Assembly (NCBI RefSeq): GCF_030936135.1
Contig: NC_082613.1
Coordinates: 2,542,001 to 2,606,000 of the forward strand
Source of the DNA: Gavia stellata
Taxonomy: Eukaryota; Chordata; Aves; Gaviiformes; Gaviidae
Length of the DNA: 64,000 nucleotides
Reading direction: 5' to 3'
The notes beneath the pieces are model-generated. The model was not told where the DNA came from, searched no databases, and saw only the letters and a list, made by a program, of their open reading frames with translations. Numbering within the stretch: the first letter of the stretch is position 1; each line of letters starts with the position of its first letter. Shown here one piece after another: positions 37,801 through 52,800 of this stretch. The position numbers and the translations under genes were made by a program.

Positions 37801-40800
37801 TTATCATGAATCCTTCCATTACAAATCAAACAGCCATGTGGCGGTTTAGGCAATTATTTCTCAACGCAGGCAGCTACAATAGCAGAATGAGTATTTGTGG
37901 ATCCGTGATTAATCAGTGTCCGCTGTGAAATTTATGCCTGTGTAAAATGAGGGGGAAGAGTTTAGGCAACTTTAAAACCATACCAAAACACATCTGAATG
38001 TCAGGAACACGTCAGTTATGCTGGTGAATGTCACGTCTAATGGGAACAGGGAGTCTCAGGTATCGTGGGGTGTTGCTCTGCAGACCCTAGGTTTCCTTTG
38101 CTGATGGCAAGGGGTGACCTGGGACAGTGCAGGAGTTCTCCCAGGCCTCTGGACCAGCAGGTCACATTTGAGATTTTTGTGGAACTAAAAACATTAACCT
38201 GTATTAGCAAGAACTGGGCTGTTCACGTGCCATTTAGATCTAAGTGTTCCAACTGACTGCACCGTCTCTGTCTTTGGAGAGTGTGCCTTCCCTCCGCAGA
38301 AACAGAACAGCCCGATAGCAGCCGTTTCCAGATGTTTCTGCTCTCCCTGGGTGGATGCACGTGCTGGGAGCCCCTGTTAGAGTCACAGACAAATGCAGGC
38401 TGGAAGAGACCTTTGGATGTTTCCAGTCCCACCTTCAGCAACAAGCAGGACCAATTTCAAAGTTCTTTCAGGTTGTTCAGGGCCTTTTTCTACAAATTAA
38501 TTCTCAGCAAATTCATGATCCCATTTAGAAATGTTGCAATTCCTAGGCTGGGAACAAGTGCCTTAGAGTAAAGCTATTTCTTCCTCCCTGACAATCCGAG
38601 GATGTGTTGGGGAACACCGAGGCACTAGAGGAAAGGCAGGGAAAATTCCTGTATGGTGGTCAGATGCGAGCCGCTGCTGCTGGCTCTCCATGGCCAGCGG
38701 TTTCATCCTGACCCTTCACGGCACAACAGGCAGTTCACAGTGATGGGGGTGTTCTTAGGCTTCAGGGAAAAGCAAATCTGTCCTCCTCTTATTAAGAGAG
38801 AGAGAGTAAATAATTGACAGGATAGGGAAAAGTCAGTGTTGGCTACTATTTTTGCATGTGGGAAGTGGAGACGCTAAAGAGAATGCTGGCTTCTCCACAT
38901 CTGCCCTGAGACGTGTAGTGATTGATTGGCGGATGTTGGTGGATTGATCTGGAAAGATTTGTCTTTCAAGTTGCAGTCTGTAACCCTGCCCTTTGTGATT
39001 TTCTGTGTGACAGCTACCTGCATTTCAACCACCTGGAAAGCCTGGAGCCGGAGACTTTTAGTGACCTGCCCAAACTTGAAAGGCTGTGAGTAAAGATGGG
39101 ACCTTTCTTGTGAGTAAGGGAGGGAGGAGAAGGGCAAAACCCCCTTCGTTTTGTGTAACCGTTTTGGTAGCATGAAGTGCGATCTTCAAAATGGAGGGAA
39201 ATGCAAAAAAAAGTTTCCTTGAAGAAGGAGATTTTACGTACTTGCCAAGTAGAAGGGTTACTGAGAATATGAAGGGAATTTCCCGTGTTGTGTTATGTTC
39301 ACGCTTCCACCTAAGTAGGGGTAAATCCGCAGAAAGCCCTACAGTTGGCCAAGCCAATTGAAATTTTACTCTGACCGTAAGGTCAGCATTAGTCACTGTT
39401 GGGCAGTGTGTGCAAAAAAAAAGGGGGTGGAAAAGGAATAACGTCAGAAGAAAGTCAACAAGAAAAACACTTCTTGAAAGCAGTTAGGAAACAAAGCCCG
39501 GTGTCTCCTGCTCCCCCGGATTGCTTCTAGTAGTAATGTAGCCACTAGGACAAAAGTTCACATGGTGGTTCCCACTCCGTGGTGAAACCAACAGACCCTC
39601 CTATGCTGCATGGAAATGTGCCTTATATCTGTACATGCTAGGAAAATAAAATCATGGGATCCAAACACCCTTAGGAAAATTCAGACCTGGATCAGTACAC
39701 CATGGCTGATCTCAGTCACTGTATTTGATCCAAGAAAAATTCTGGATTTAAATTTTAGAGGAAGGTTTGTCAGCATCCAAGCTGGGCAACTAGGCTGAAC
39801 TTGCGTGTACACGCGTGTATGCAGACATTTACACGCAAGCTGCACTGCTTTTGTATTTCTTTCCTGTTCCACCGTCTACTAAAATTGCTTCCTTATCTTT
39901 TGTCATTGGTCTTTAATGAGCTTTAGATGTAACCAACATAACTAAATTTCCCCATCCATTAAGGGAATGGAGAGTTAATTATTCCCTCCTGGTCCCTTAG
40001 TGCCATCAGTTTTTTCCTAAGAACTGGGGAGTCTTATCTGTGTGCTAAGACTCTGGAAGTGAGAATCTGCCTCAGCTTTGTTCAGAGATAAGCCCATCTT
40101 AGGCTCTTGTTGCCTGAATTAGATTTACTCATGGATTTGGGTTAATAACTACACTTAGTCTAGGGCATGAGTTGTCTAGCGTCTTCTGCTGGAGCCTTAC
40201 TTCAATGGCTGCCCTTGTAAAATTGCTGTATCTTCTGCAGGGGGGGAAAGAAAAGGTCCCTTCTAAACCGGAGCTGACCCAGGCACAGAAAACATAGGGT
40301 GGGTCCAATCTGTGGGGATTTCGTGCCCTTTCTCCTCCCTTTGCAGAGCACGAAGCAGATTAACTTTAAGGTTCCAGTTTAAACCTGTTACATCACATCT
40401 TGAGTCACCGTTTCCAGTCCACACCCGCTCTCCGCTTTGGTGCATTGCGTTGCACTCGCAAATGAATGAAATCCCTATAGGTCATGGAAACAGACACAGT
40501 AAATTTAAAAACTAAGCTCCATGTTGATGGGCAGCCTTTGCGTTTAAACCGAGTTTTGACCTGGGATGTTACCATCCGTGTAGTGCAAATACTGAATAAT
40601 GTTTTGGCATGGGTTGTCCCGTTGCAGATTCTTGCACAACAACAAGATTTCCAGGATTCATCCAGGGACATTCTCTCAACTGGAATCCCTCAAACGGCTG
40701 TAAGTGAAAAACATTGCCTGCAAAGAGCAATTGTTTATCTTTGATCAGATGGCCAGGACCTGAGGAAAAATGTGCCTGGTTGGCAAAGCTTTTAGTTGTT

Positions 40801-43800
40801 GCACTTCTAAAGCCACTGCTAAGTTTATAAAACAGTTTTGATTGGACATGAGAGCTGATTTAACCAGTTAGTAGTTTCTTCATGCTAGCTTCTAATTATA
40901 ATCTAACTATAATCTGCTTACAGCTCAATAATGCCACAGGAATGAACATTCCTGGAAAGTCCTCACAACCCACTGCTGTCCTACAGTTTGAACCCATCAA
41001 ATACCCTTCAAAAATGTAGAAAGTCCAGGTCACAGATATGACCTCGACCTTCCTAACATGGAAGGAAAAATCACAGTCGTAAAAGAAAAGGCTTTTTTTT
41101 TTCCTAGAGATTGAAAATACGCAGAGGGGTGCCGAGGTGCACGATTCTCATCCCACGTAGGAATGCCTTGGTGTGTTATTCCCACATAACCTGGCTGTCT
41201 CTTAAGCTTACTTTTTGCTTGCTTAAACCCCCCAGAGCTTTGCTTTCTTTGTCTTTTATGACCTCTGGAAATCAGTTCTATTACACGTTTTGGGGGAAAA
41301 AAGCAAAACCTAAAGAATTTTGGTGTTCTGCCATGATTTTAAACTACAAGAAAATAATGTGTTTCTCATTGCAGCCCTCTGTGATTTCTGCAAGCAGGTA
41401 AAATGCTTCGCTTTTCTTTAACAAGGAATAACTTGTGACATGTTGTCTGTACGTGTCAGAGAAAAAGGCGGGGTGTCTATAAAATGCTGTATCGTGGCCT
41501 TGTGCAAAATCTCACATTCTCAAATGTTTGTCCCTGGAAACATGAGACCTTTCTGCCATGTTTTCTTTCAACGGCCCTGACCCACCTACTGTAAAACTGT
41601 CAGTGGGGAAGGAGGCATCAACTAATCCTGCTATAGTCTTTGTTTATCGTAGTGCATAGCACTGCACGGAGGAATGAGGTCAGTGGAGGGAAAAGCACGG
41701 GTGCACTGGGACGGTGCTCCGTTCGGCACGGTTCAGGCGTACGCTGCAGTAATAAAAGTTCTTATAGTTGTGCAAAAATGCTACAGCTTCTAGAAGCTGG
41801 TCACAGAAACAGATTGATCTGAAGCAGACTCAAATCAAGGGGGAGATTTTTGAATTAAAGGAGCGTGGAAAGCTCTGACAGAGGCAGCGTTATCTGCTGT
41901 TCTTACAGAATTCAAAAAAGGGTAAAAACTCCATCCCTGGGGGAAATACCAATATTTCAGTGCCTCTCTTTGCCTCACATTAAGCCAAAAATGCATTGTC
42001 CAGTTTAACAGAATGATTTTCATTTGAAACTGGAATGGCTCATGGGTAATGTTACTTTTCCAATGAAATCCTTCTGACTTGGTTAAGCATCCTATTTAAA
42101 TGTTGTGGGAATGAAATATCTCAATTTTTCACTTGGGATATAATCAAATGCAGGGAAGAACAGCCAGGTGATCCTTCACTCTGGAGGGCCGTTACCCTCC
42201 TGTGTCCCGGAGGAGGAGGCAGCAGTCAGGGGCTGGGAAGTGAACTGCCTTTTCCTCGGTCTTGCAGGCGGCTGGACTCCAACGCCTTGCTTTGCGACTG
42301 CGACTTGATCTGGCTGGCCGAGCTGCTGAAGAAATACGCTGAGCAGGGCAGTATCCAGACAGCCGCCACCTGCGAGGCTCCTCGGGAGCTGCACGGCCGC
42401 TCCATCGTCACCTTGACCGCCCAGGAGTTTAACTGCGGTGAGTGAGGTCAAACCCCTCCACCGGCCACCCCCAGCCCGTGGAGTTGGGCTTTCATCTGGG
42501 AATTGCTTCTTCCACCCCTTTTTCTCCCTCTTCCCTGTCCTGGCATCCTGCTTTCTCCCTCCTTTTACCGCTGAAATGGAAAAGTCCCAGTGGGGTGCCA
42601 CAAGTTATCAAGATAATGTGGAGGAAGCTGATGGTCGGGGTGGGGGGTTGAAAGCAGCTCTGTCGTCTTGGTTTTCAGGTAGAGCAGGGCCAGTAAAGGA
42701 CCTGCTGCGGTCGGTGGCTAAACCAGCAACCAGAAGAAATGCCCCGCATTAGGCTGGACAGAAGGGGAACACTGGGAGAGCTGCAATGGCTGGAAACACA
42801 ACTGAAAACCTAAGCAAGCTCTTAGTAGATACGTAGCTGAATGCTTTGTTTGGCTGCGGTAATGTATTGTGTTTGTTAAGCTGTTATTCTTTAAATTTAG
42901 ATAATTTCTCACTGAAAAATGCCATTTTGAAATGAAAGGTCTCGTTCTGAAAAATTCCAAAGTTAAATATATCCTATAGAAAAAGACAAAACTCTTGACT
43001 TCTAAGTGCAGGCATGGGCGGAGGATGGCACAAGCGTCAGCTGTGGCTCCTTGATACTTCACTGCTGGTAGAGTCAGTTTGAGATGTTCCCACTCGCCCG
43101 GGCCAGCTATTAGCATCCCTCCTGGCTATGCCAGTCCAGCTGCGTGCGTGGCTGTGCTATGAGCCAGATGTGTGAGATCAGCTGGATTTTGAAGAGCTCT
43201 CCCTTGAATTCACCTTTTCTCCTATGATTTTATTATTTTAAAAAAAAATCTTTACCATTTCACAGCTCAATTTAGGGCGCAGCCATGCAAAGAGTTGAAC
43301 TGGCACAAATGGGTCTGTAACCTCGAGGGATGGGGAAGAATAGGAAGGGTCTAGAGAAAGCAGCTGGGGACACATGGAGTGGGACACGGAGCCGCACAAC
43401 GAGCTGTCCCCCACACACAGCCGGTGCCACGGTACAGCCATTAATGTAAATTTGTTCTGGTTTAGGCATGGGCGCACAGTGGGATGTCTGGCAAATTAGC
43501 CAGAGCACCTGGTGGGAAGATTTTGCTGGCATTAGGCTTTTACGCTGGTATTGTGCCAGCTGGGGAAGACAAACGATGCATAATTCAGCGTAAAGCTCTA
43601 ATGATGCAGGCAGCTGATATCTGAGTCAGGACAAAGCCTGCCTGGCATCAAGTTAACCCATCGCTTTTTAGCAGATGTGAACCAGCGGAGCAAATCTGTA
43701 CTGGATCAGCATTTTGGACCATGGGGCTGTGGTGGGTTTGGTCCTGCACTGGCATCGTGAAGGCTGGTTGCCAAGCCATCGGCTTGCAGTCTAAGGAGTA

Positions 43801-46800
43801 AGAGCACAGGTCTTTCACTGGAAAAGGTGGCAGGTTCTCACTTGATTTTATGAATAATCCAGCTGGTTTTACTGATTACTGGTGAGTGTACAGGTTGCTA
43901 GATGGGTGAGTATTCTGCTGAATCAAGATCAAGCGCTCCAGATCCCATACATAAATTCCTTCCTATTTTAGCACATCCTTTAAATGTTTAACTTGCTTAG
44001 TGCTTGAGTACATCTTAAAGTGAAGCACATAGGGAAAGGCTTGGCTGAATAGGGATCGGCTGATGAATTAGGGACATAATGAATGAAATCCTGTTGAAAG
44101 GGAGGCGGTGTGATTTGCAGAGAGCTGGCACCATGTTCAGATGGAGCAGGCAGTTGCTGAGAGCAGCAAGCTGCCAGGGGCAGAAAAACAACCCAAGTGA
44201 GGATGCCACTGACTACTTCACTTATTTTGGGGGAGCCAGGGACCAACGCCTGGGGCAGCTATAGTGAACCAGTGTACAGCCAGGTCTGCTTTATCCCAGT
44301 GCTGCCTGGGGCTGGGCGGGGAGCTGATCCACTGCCCAACGTACTCGCAACAGGGACAGCCGCTTCGATTCTCCAGGGCTTTTATCGAGCTCAGATGAAT
44401 GATGCTGTTCGCTCCCTGACGTCATTCTTGCTGATGTTGGTGAGAAGTCTTGGGGTGGCTCGGGGTGGATGCTGTTGTGCCTGGGGCTCTGCTGGTGCCT
44501 GCTTGCTCGGGGGTTGCAGGACGGGTGTTGCGTTCCCCCCTGCTCTCCCTTTGGGCTGTAGGTGGTTTTGTGCTGCTCTAGACTGCGTTGTGTTAAAACG
44601 GTCTTTTGCAGAGAGGCCTCGCATAACCTCAGAACCCCACGATGTCGACGTCCTCTTGGGAAACACAGTTTATTTCACCTGCAGGGCAGAAGGCAACCCA
44701 AAGCCTGCGATTATTTGGCTGCACAACAAGTAAGTCGTACACAATGAGCCCTGGGGTAGCAAAGGTTTTCAAGCACCGAGCTCTTCAGTGACTGCCTATA
44801 ATTATAAAAGCTGTTTCACACAACATAAAAAAATAAAAATAGACATGGATATTTCATGGGTTGTATTTACCTTCTTTTTAATAGCATTCTCTGGTGACCA
44901 CGTAATCCAAGTGGTGTTTTCATCTGCATTTGAAATGTTTCATCTGCGTTTGTAATGGGTTCCAAGAGCTTATAACTTTCCCGTAAACATACTCTGCAGG
45001 CTGAAAGCGATTGTCTTTTGATCAGCAAATAAAATAAAATTAGCATTTCATGTTGCTCTAAGCCACCATGCTTGCCATTTATTAACTGCTGAAATGCTTC
45101 TAGTCTCTAGGTTTTTCTCACTGAAGGCCGAGCGTGCTGGGAGAATGGCTCATTTTCAAAGAGAAAAATCACCGGTCTCCACTGAAAGACAGAACTTGCA
45201 AAGCAGTGTATAGATTATCATCCTATACAGCAACACTGAAAAAATATATGACTATGCTAGATGCCAAAGCATTTCTGGGAAATGCTACACAATAAAATAT
45301 TCTGTGCTCAAGCAGTTGCCCACTGTGGAAGTGAAGTTCCTTTGCTGCTTTACGAGCTTCTTGTCTGTGGGAGCCTGAATAGGGCTTGGTTATTAATAAA
45401 AATGATCAATGTATGCTTCTTCAGCTAACTCCCCACCAGGCAAAGTTTCAGCACAGAGCAAAAGTTTACGGCTGAGTTAAGTCCCCTGGAAGGAAGGTTT
45501 TGTGAGGGAAAAGCTGGCAGGCTCCCAAAGATAGCATTGTAAGAGGGGTAATGATAACAAATGTTCCACAAACGAGATACGACTAGAGTGAGGAGACATC
45601 AGGGGAATTAAATAAATGCCCAGCAAGCATATTAGTTTGCATAGTGGATTCAGCCTTTGTCCGAGGGGGAGAGAGGTCCCTTCTCCCTTTTCAATCATCT
45701 GCAACCATCCAAGATTCCTTCGTGCTGGGACAAATGGGATGCAGCAGTGGGACCTTGTGCCGCGGGCTGGGATCCAGGAGTCGCAGGTCGTTGTAGAAAG
45801 AAGGAAGATGTTTCACAGCTCTCGGGTTGGGTTGGAGTCCAAGCTGTGTTGGGGTCCCACAGTGAATTGCTCAGAGATTTTTGTCCCCCTGATGCCTTTG
45901 AGCCCGTTCAAATAGAAATGGCTGCACACAATAACACTATTAATTCATTATTATATTTGCACTTAGTAAATAATGAGAACAGGCTTTCTGGGCCTAGATG
46001 CCCTGACAATAGCTACGATGCTATTGCATGGGAACAGTACGCTCTCCTGATGGGCTGTAAATGTCGTACGTAATCAGTGGTGAGAGAAAAAGTAGCTCAC
46101 CCAGGGAGTAAATCAGAGCTGGAGCTGAATTTCAGTGCTGTAAATCATAACTCTTGCTATAAATTTCATGAAGTCTCAGAATACCTCCAAGGAACACCAA
46201 TTTACTGCAATGCATGCAAAGCCCCACCACTCCCCCAGCAGCTCAGGGAAGACCACCAGTCTTTACTCCTTTCAGATTTTGCTTGTTTGTGGCTGTTTTT
46301 CAGTAATGAGATTGACATGAAAGATGACAACCGCTTGAACCTGTTGCAAGACGGTACCTTGATGATCCAGAATACCAAGGAGTCGGACAAAGGCGTCTAC
46401 CAGTGCATGGCCAAGAACATAGCTGGGGAGGTCAAGACACAAGAAGTCGTTCTGCGCTATTTTGGCACCCCATGTAATTGAACCTTATGCACCCCTTGAA
46501 GGACCAACTGGGGTTGGGGCCGGGAGTGGAGCTAAGTCAGAGTCAGTCCTGGCTTTGTATGTGCCACGATGTTCTTGGTGTGCTGGGGAAGAGAGCGGCT
46601 AAGAGCGTAGCGTGGTCTGAGCTGTAAGGGGGTTCTTCCATGGGAGTCGGAAATTGGGGTTTAGAGATTGAAGGTAATTTGGGGCTGGAGAGGGAGTTTG
46701 GAGGCTGGGATGAATTCTGCAGCACAGAGGTATCAAGGGTGAAGGGGACACAGGGGTGGGGATGCTCCAGCACTAAGTGACAGGGATGGGGAGGTGGTAG

Positions 46801-49800
46801 GAAGAAGTAGCGCTGGGGGAATTTTTCACAGCGAGGATTTGGAGGTCCGGGAAGAGCCAGGTGACTGCTAGCTGGGCTGCATGAGAAGTCCAAGTGATTT
46901 AAGCCCATTACTGAGCAGGCAGAAGGGCTTCTGGTTTCTGAAGCACTCATTTCCTTCCAGCCAAGCCCACTTTTGTGATCCAGCCACAGAACACTGAAGT
47001 GCTGATTGGGGAAAGCGTCACCTTGGAGTGTGGGGTCTCTGGGCACCCCCACCCTCGCATCAGCTGGACCCTTGGCACAGGCTCTCCTTTACCACAGGAT
47101 TCCCGTTTCGCTATCACCAGCTCTGGAGGACTCTTCATTCAGAACGTCACCTTCTCCGACCAGGGGCAGTACAACTGCAACGCCAGCAACACCGAGGGGT
47201 CCATCCAGGCGACAGCACGGATCATAGTGCAAGGTGAGGAGTCCCAGGCTGACGATGTCTCTGGGATAAAGTGCTTGGTTGGGGGGGTGTATTTAAGCCC
47301 TGTAACTGTTTCTGCTCCCATGAACTGAGAATGAACCCGAGCTTGTTGCCTGAGTTGTTTTCCACTGCTCAGTCATTGCTTTCCCCTCCAGATTCTCCCA
47401 GGTTTCTCATCATCCCCACTGATCAGACAGTAACTGAGGGACAAAGCGTGGATTTTCCCTGCTCTGCCGAGGGTCACCCTCCACCCGTGATTGCCTGGAC
47501 AAGGGCAGGTACTGCCTCACTTGACTTGGGGTTTCTTTCTCTTCCCTGCTACCGTTCACAGGGTGTGGGTGAGAACAGCAGAGCTGCTGGTCCAGGGCGA
47601 TGACTTGCAGTGGGTGACACAGGACAGATGGTGATCAGCACAGACCTAGTCACACTAGGAGGTGTGTCGTAGATCACCAAAGGTGGTGTTAAGCACTGAG
47701 GAAGGAGCCTCTTAGGTCTTTGACACACTAAGTCATCATGTCGGAAGGAAGAAGTGTGCTGTTTTCATCAGCATGAAACCCATGGAAACCCTCAAACTTC
47801 CTCCTGCAGTGACTTCCTACCACCTTTGAAAAGACAGGGTCTGGACACTCCAAGGTGGTGGGTATCACCATGTACCAGCTCTCCGTCATTGTCATTGATT
47901 TGCTCCTCTTGGGGAGCGCATAGCAGGAGAGCATCCTTCACCGCTGACGCACCTCTGAGGTTTCTTTCAGCTTAGGAAAAACCCACTTTGGGTCAACAGG
48001 TGGTGGTGAACTTCTAAAGTCTTGGATGATTGTTAGCGTTGGCTCCACTGAACTGATCCCATCCAACACTTTCTGGGACAGAAGCCAATAACGCTTGGCC
48101 CAGAGGCCCTCCAACTTTTCCTTATGCTTCACAAGCCATAATTAATGGTTTAGTGCTGTGGAGATTTCATGGCTATTGTATTCCAGCTTCCACAGCAATA
48201 TCCCTGACGCGGAGTTAAGAAGGATCAGCTGAAATTCTCCACCAGCATGTTCTCCACCTCCTTTAACCTGTTTCCCTCCACAGCCCAGATTTCAGAAGAT
48301 ATCTCTTAGAGATGTGGAAAGGAGCACAGTGACAAGAAGTAAGGTTAATAACTGCTTTGTAACCAGCTTTGCTAGGTCACTCAGCAATCCAAAGATCAAC
48401 CAGGCTTGACAGTGCTTTCACAGAAGGCACGTTAAGAGCAAGACAAGAGGAGGAGAAGTGATGGAGCATCGCTCATTCTCAAAGCCACTTTTGACAGTGT
48501 GGGGAGGATTCAGATTCTTTTTGGTATTGGGATGAATAAGTAGAGCCCTTATTTGGAGGAAAATGCAGTATTAAAAAAAAAAAGTTGCTAAACTAAGAAG
48601 TTCTAATAATTTTGTCTGGGTTTGGTAAAGCATTTTAATTTTGAACTTTTCTCCTTAAATAGAGGAAATATTGCAACAATGCAGTTTCCAAACCGAAGAA
48701 AATCAAAATACCAAATTAAAAAAGACAATGCTAAATGTTTCCATTTATTTGATTAAGCAGCCAGTTTGGATAATTGAACACAGATTTGCTATCTGTCAGG
48801 TGTCAGTAAATCTGCAGTTTGCACTCAGAAAAGGCTTATGAGGAAAGAAAAAGGGTACCAGCTCCTTTGCAGTTGCTTGGATAAGACAACTCGGTCATGA
48901 TCCTGGGTGTGGGAAGAGCAGCATCTGTCCTGCTCCTCACTTAACAAGACAGAGATGGTATTTCAGGGTGGCTGATGTCGTGTTGGGAAGGAAATGAAAT
49001 GTTTAAGTCTCACACAGATACCTCCAGTGATGGGAAGAGAAATCTCACAATTAACACATCGCACTGCTTGTTTGACCAGGTGGGCCACTGCCGAACGACC
49101 GGAGGCACAGCATCCTCTCCACAGGTACCCTGCGGGTGATGAGGGTTGCTTTGCATGACCAAGGCCAGTACGAGTGCCATGCCATCAGTGCCATCGGAGT
49201 GAGGACCCTCCCGGTACAGCTGTCGGTGACCCCACGAGGTAAGCTGGTGAGGCTGTGCGAAGTAAGGGCTGGCACACGGGTTTGTGAAGTTAACTTTATG
49301 GTATATAACACGCTGTCTGACAAGGCAGGGAATTGCCCTGGTTCCTATGGGATGGGATTTTGCTTTTGCCGGGGAGCAGACGTCTAGCCCTGAGAGCTCC
49401 ATCAGTTGGTGGAAAACGTTAAAAGAGGTTGCCAGAGTGCCAAGATTCATAAATTGGAAGAAGCTGTGCCAGTTTTCCTTGAAAATTTATCTGGTAGTCT
49501 AGAAAAAGTATAACCATGAGAATGAAACTCATCTGGTGTGGCCAGGGAACGGGATGGTATCAGTTGGCATCTGCACAAATAAACACTCGGGCAGGGTTAT
49601 GTGATGGGAAATGACCTTTAACGCCCACCAGACGAGCTCTGATATCTGGTTGGTTTGAGTGAAAAATCGGGCCCTTTAATGTCTTTGGGAGTTGTTATTA
49701 AGAAAATTATTTTGGGAAAGGAAAGGAAAGGAAACAAAGGATTTTTGTCTGAGAATTTACAAAAAATTGTGTTGATTAAATTAATAGTAACCTTTTTTTT

Positions 49801-52800
49801 ACTATTTTTAAATTATGGCTTTTCTACAGAATGAATTGTAAGATCCTTTTTTAAAATGAAATATTCTGCAAAAAATCTGATTCCTTCTCAGGAAGATTTA
49901 ACTCTGGCTCCAGATACGTTTATCTTAAACGTTAGCTACCAGGACATAGGTTCAACCTAAACTCAGGTATTCTAAAATCAAGCCTCTGTAAAACACAAAT
50001 CACACAGGAATGCTTTCATGTTTTTATTTTCTTTTCTGTTCCCATATAAACAATCGTTCTAAATAAGCAAACATCCCTGCTTGTTCATAAATATGGCAGC
50101 ATTTTACTAATGGTAGACTGGAGGGAAGGAAACTATCTAGAAATATGAAATTAGTGATGCTTCAAGCACAGAACTCACAGAATATTTTAAGACCACCAGA
50201 CCAATATCATTATTTAACTTGACCTGACTAACACCTGCCAGAGAGCCTCATCCGAAAATTCCTGAATCAATTCACAATCCTTGTTTCAGCTAGAGCATCT
50301 TTTCTAGAAAGCCTTTGAATTAACGATTTTAAATGACAGAGAACCCAGCACATTCCTATGTAATTGCCCCAAGTAGAGTCACACAGGAGCAGAAAATAAT
50401 GAACGTAAATTACTTAGTAGAGAGACAGAGGGCACGGGTAAACTGACACCCCTTTGAGAGCCCTTGCAACAGCGGAAAGAGCCCAGCAGCTCTGGTTTGC
50501 CCATGGTGAGATGTTTTGCATGCAGCTTTGCCTGTTTTCCTTGATGCATTTCTTGCACTTGTGACTTTTTTCCCCGTGTTGCACAGTGATACCCGTGTTC
50601 CTTCATCCCCCCCAAGACGTGGTGGCAGAGACAGGCCAGGACGTTGCCATTACCTGCACCGCCCAAGGAGATCCACGGCCCACCATAACCTGGGTCAAAG
50701 TAAGAGATGATATCACGTACCCGACCGTCACCGGGAAGCAGGATGGCTCCTCCGTGGGGTCATTAAACAGCCCTCTCTCCCAGCTCCACTAGTTAAATCA
50801 GTTTGTGCAATACACATGGGAGAAATTGTGATTGATGAAAATTTAAGGACCGACATTTCCACTGCTTTGGGGTTTTCAATGGCCTAAAAGAATGTTGCTC
50901 TTTCTCAGGCTCGAAGCCTTGCAAAGCACATTCCTGTTTTCTCTTGTTCTTCCTTCCAAACGAGTAACTTGAAGCCAGTGACCTTCCAGGATGTTGGAAA
51001 CGCTTGATTGACTATTCCTGGAAAAAACTGAAAATGGATTTTTTTCTAAGTAGTTTGTCCTTATTTCCAGGATTCCCACTGGTGGAACTGGATGATGCTG
51101 GTTGGCCCCAGCTTTGATGGGGCAAAGCCACCATCCCTCACAACCATGCTGCAGCCTGGCTGCTCTTTTTAAGAATTCATTAGATGAAGCTCTTCAGACT
51201 TTTTTCCTGCTCTGCCATAGTACACCTGTGACCTTCACTGGGACCTGCCCTGCCTTTGAGCACAGTCAGGCACAGAACAAATTAGAGGGGGAAATGCTTG
51301 AGCCTTGGTTAACTTGCAGAGGTCTCGTGGAAGATGACCTTGCAACTTGCCTTGGGCTCCGGCCAACAGTGGGACCAGAAGAAAAGAGCCTGGGAGGGCA
51401 GCACAGTTAGCGTTAGATTGGGGCAGGGCAGGAGAAGGATGTTAAGAAATAGGAGAATAATATAGTCAAACGTGAAGCCACCAGCCAGGTTGAGGGGGGG
51501 GGCTTGAGAGAGCTGTTGCTCACAGCACTTTAATCAGTGATGCTGCCCAGAGCCAGCAAAAGCTGCTATCTGCAGTTCAAGGCCAGCAAAAATCCATTGA
51601 TTTCAGGTTGTCCCAAAACTGAAGACTTTTAGACTTATTTATGTGCCATGAAACTTCTGTGACAGCATCAGGGCACAGCACTCGCTCCAGCCTGCCCGTC
51701 CGTAAGAAGTGCAGAGCAATGCGTGGGGTGTCTGTGCCCTGCAGTGAGTGCCCGGAGGTGGACCAGGGTGAAGGAGCTGAGCAAGGACCTCCTCGCAGTG
51801 GGTCCAGGCAGGAGCCGATGTCCTTGGATGGCTTTCTGGTTTCTCTGGAAGAGCAATGCTAACATCTGGTGGCCACATTAGTTCATCGCAGCCGTCTGCG
51901 GGTTTGCTGACTAGGCTGAAGGCTGGGACGATGGGAAGCTTTCCATACCCTGACATGTTTTCTGTCTTTTGATGGTGCAACAGGAGGGTATCCAGATCAC
52001 AGAGAGTGGCAAGTTCCACATAAACCAAGACGGGACCCTTTCCATTCAAGACCTCGGCGTGGCTGACCAGGGCAGATACGAGTGCATAGCAAGAAACCCT
52101 TTTGGCTTCACCTCCAGCGCTATGCAGCTCACCATCACTGGTAGGGTATCTCCTGCGATCCTCTGGAGTCTTCTCTTGCTCTCGTGTAAGGAGGGGCTTT
52201 GCTGTGTTGATGCCTACACTTTGAACGGATAACTGTTATTTCTTTAGCATCTTTGCAGACAGGTCCCTCGCGGGTGTGATCGGAGTCGCTCAGTTGTGAA
52301 AGCCTGTGCACCTCCCAGCTGCTCCTCGCTGTTTTCTCAGCTGAGCTGCAGTTCCTCCCTGCAAAGCCAAAGGTGTTGTCTTAAACCGCCTCCTGCAAGC
52401 CGAGCTGTCGGCCTGCCTGTAGTTACTGCCTCTGCTGGGAGGGAGAAACTTATTAAAATGTGCCAACACGCTCACAAGTCATCATCTGACCGTAACCTCG
52501 CATGCCAGGGGAGGGAGAAGAAGAACAACGTTGTCGCTGCAAATACGGGGTTTTAAGTGTTCACTCAGTCCCTTGGGGATGGGAAATAAGTTGCTCATTT
52601 TCAAGCTACTGCTCTGTGCATTAGGGAAACTGTAATGAATAAAGAAAGAGGAGTAGCACTCCTCTGCTAGTCAAACCAGAGGTCAAGAGTGGAAATTGTA
52701 CTTCTTAGAGGGTAAGGAAGAACGGGCAAGGGAAAAAAATCAAAAGCAAGCAATAAGGTTAAAAATGTAAGTATAGGGCTATTCCTCAAGCACGCAGGAA

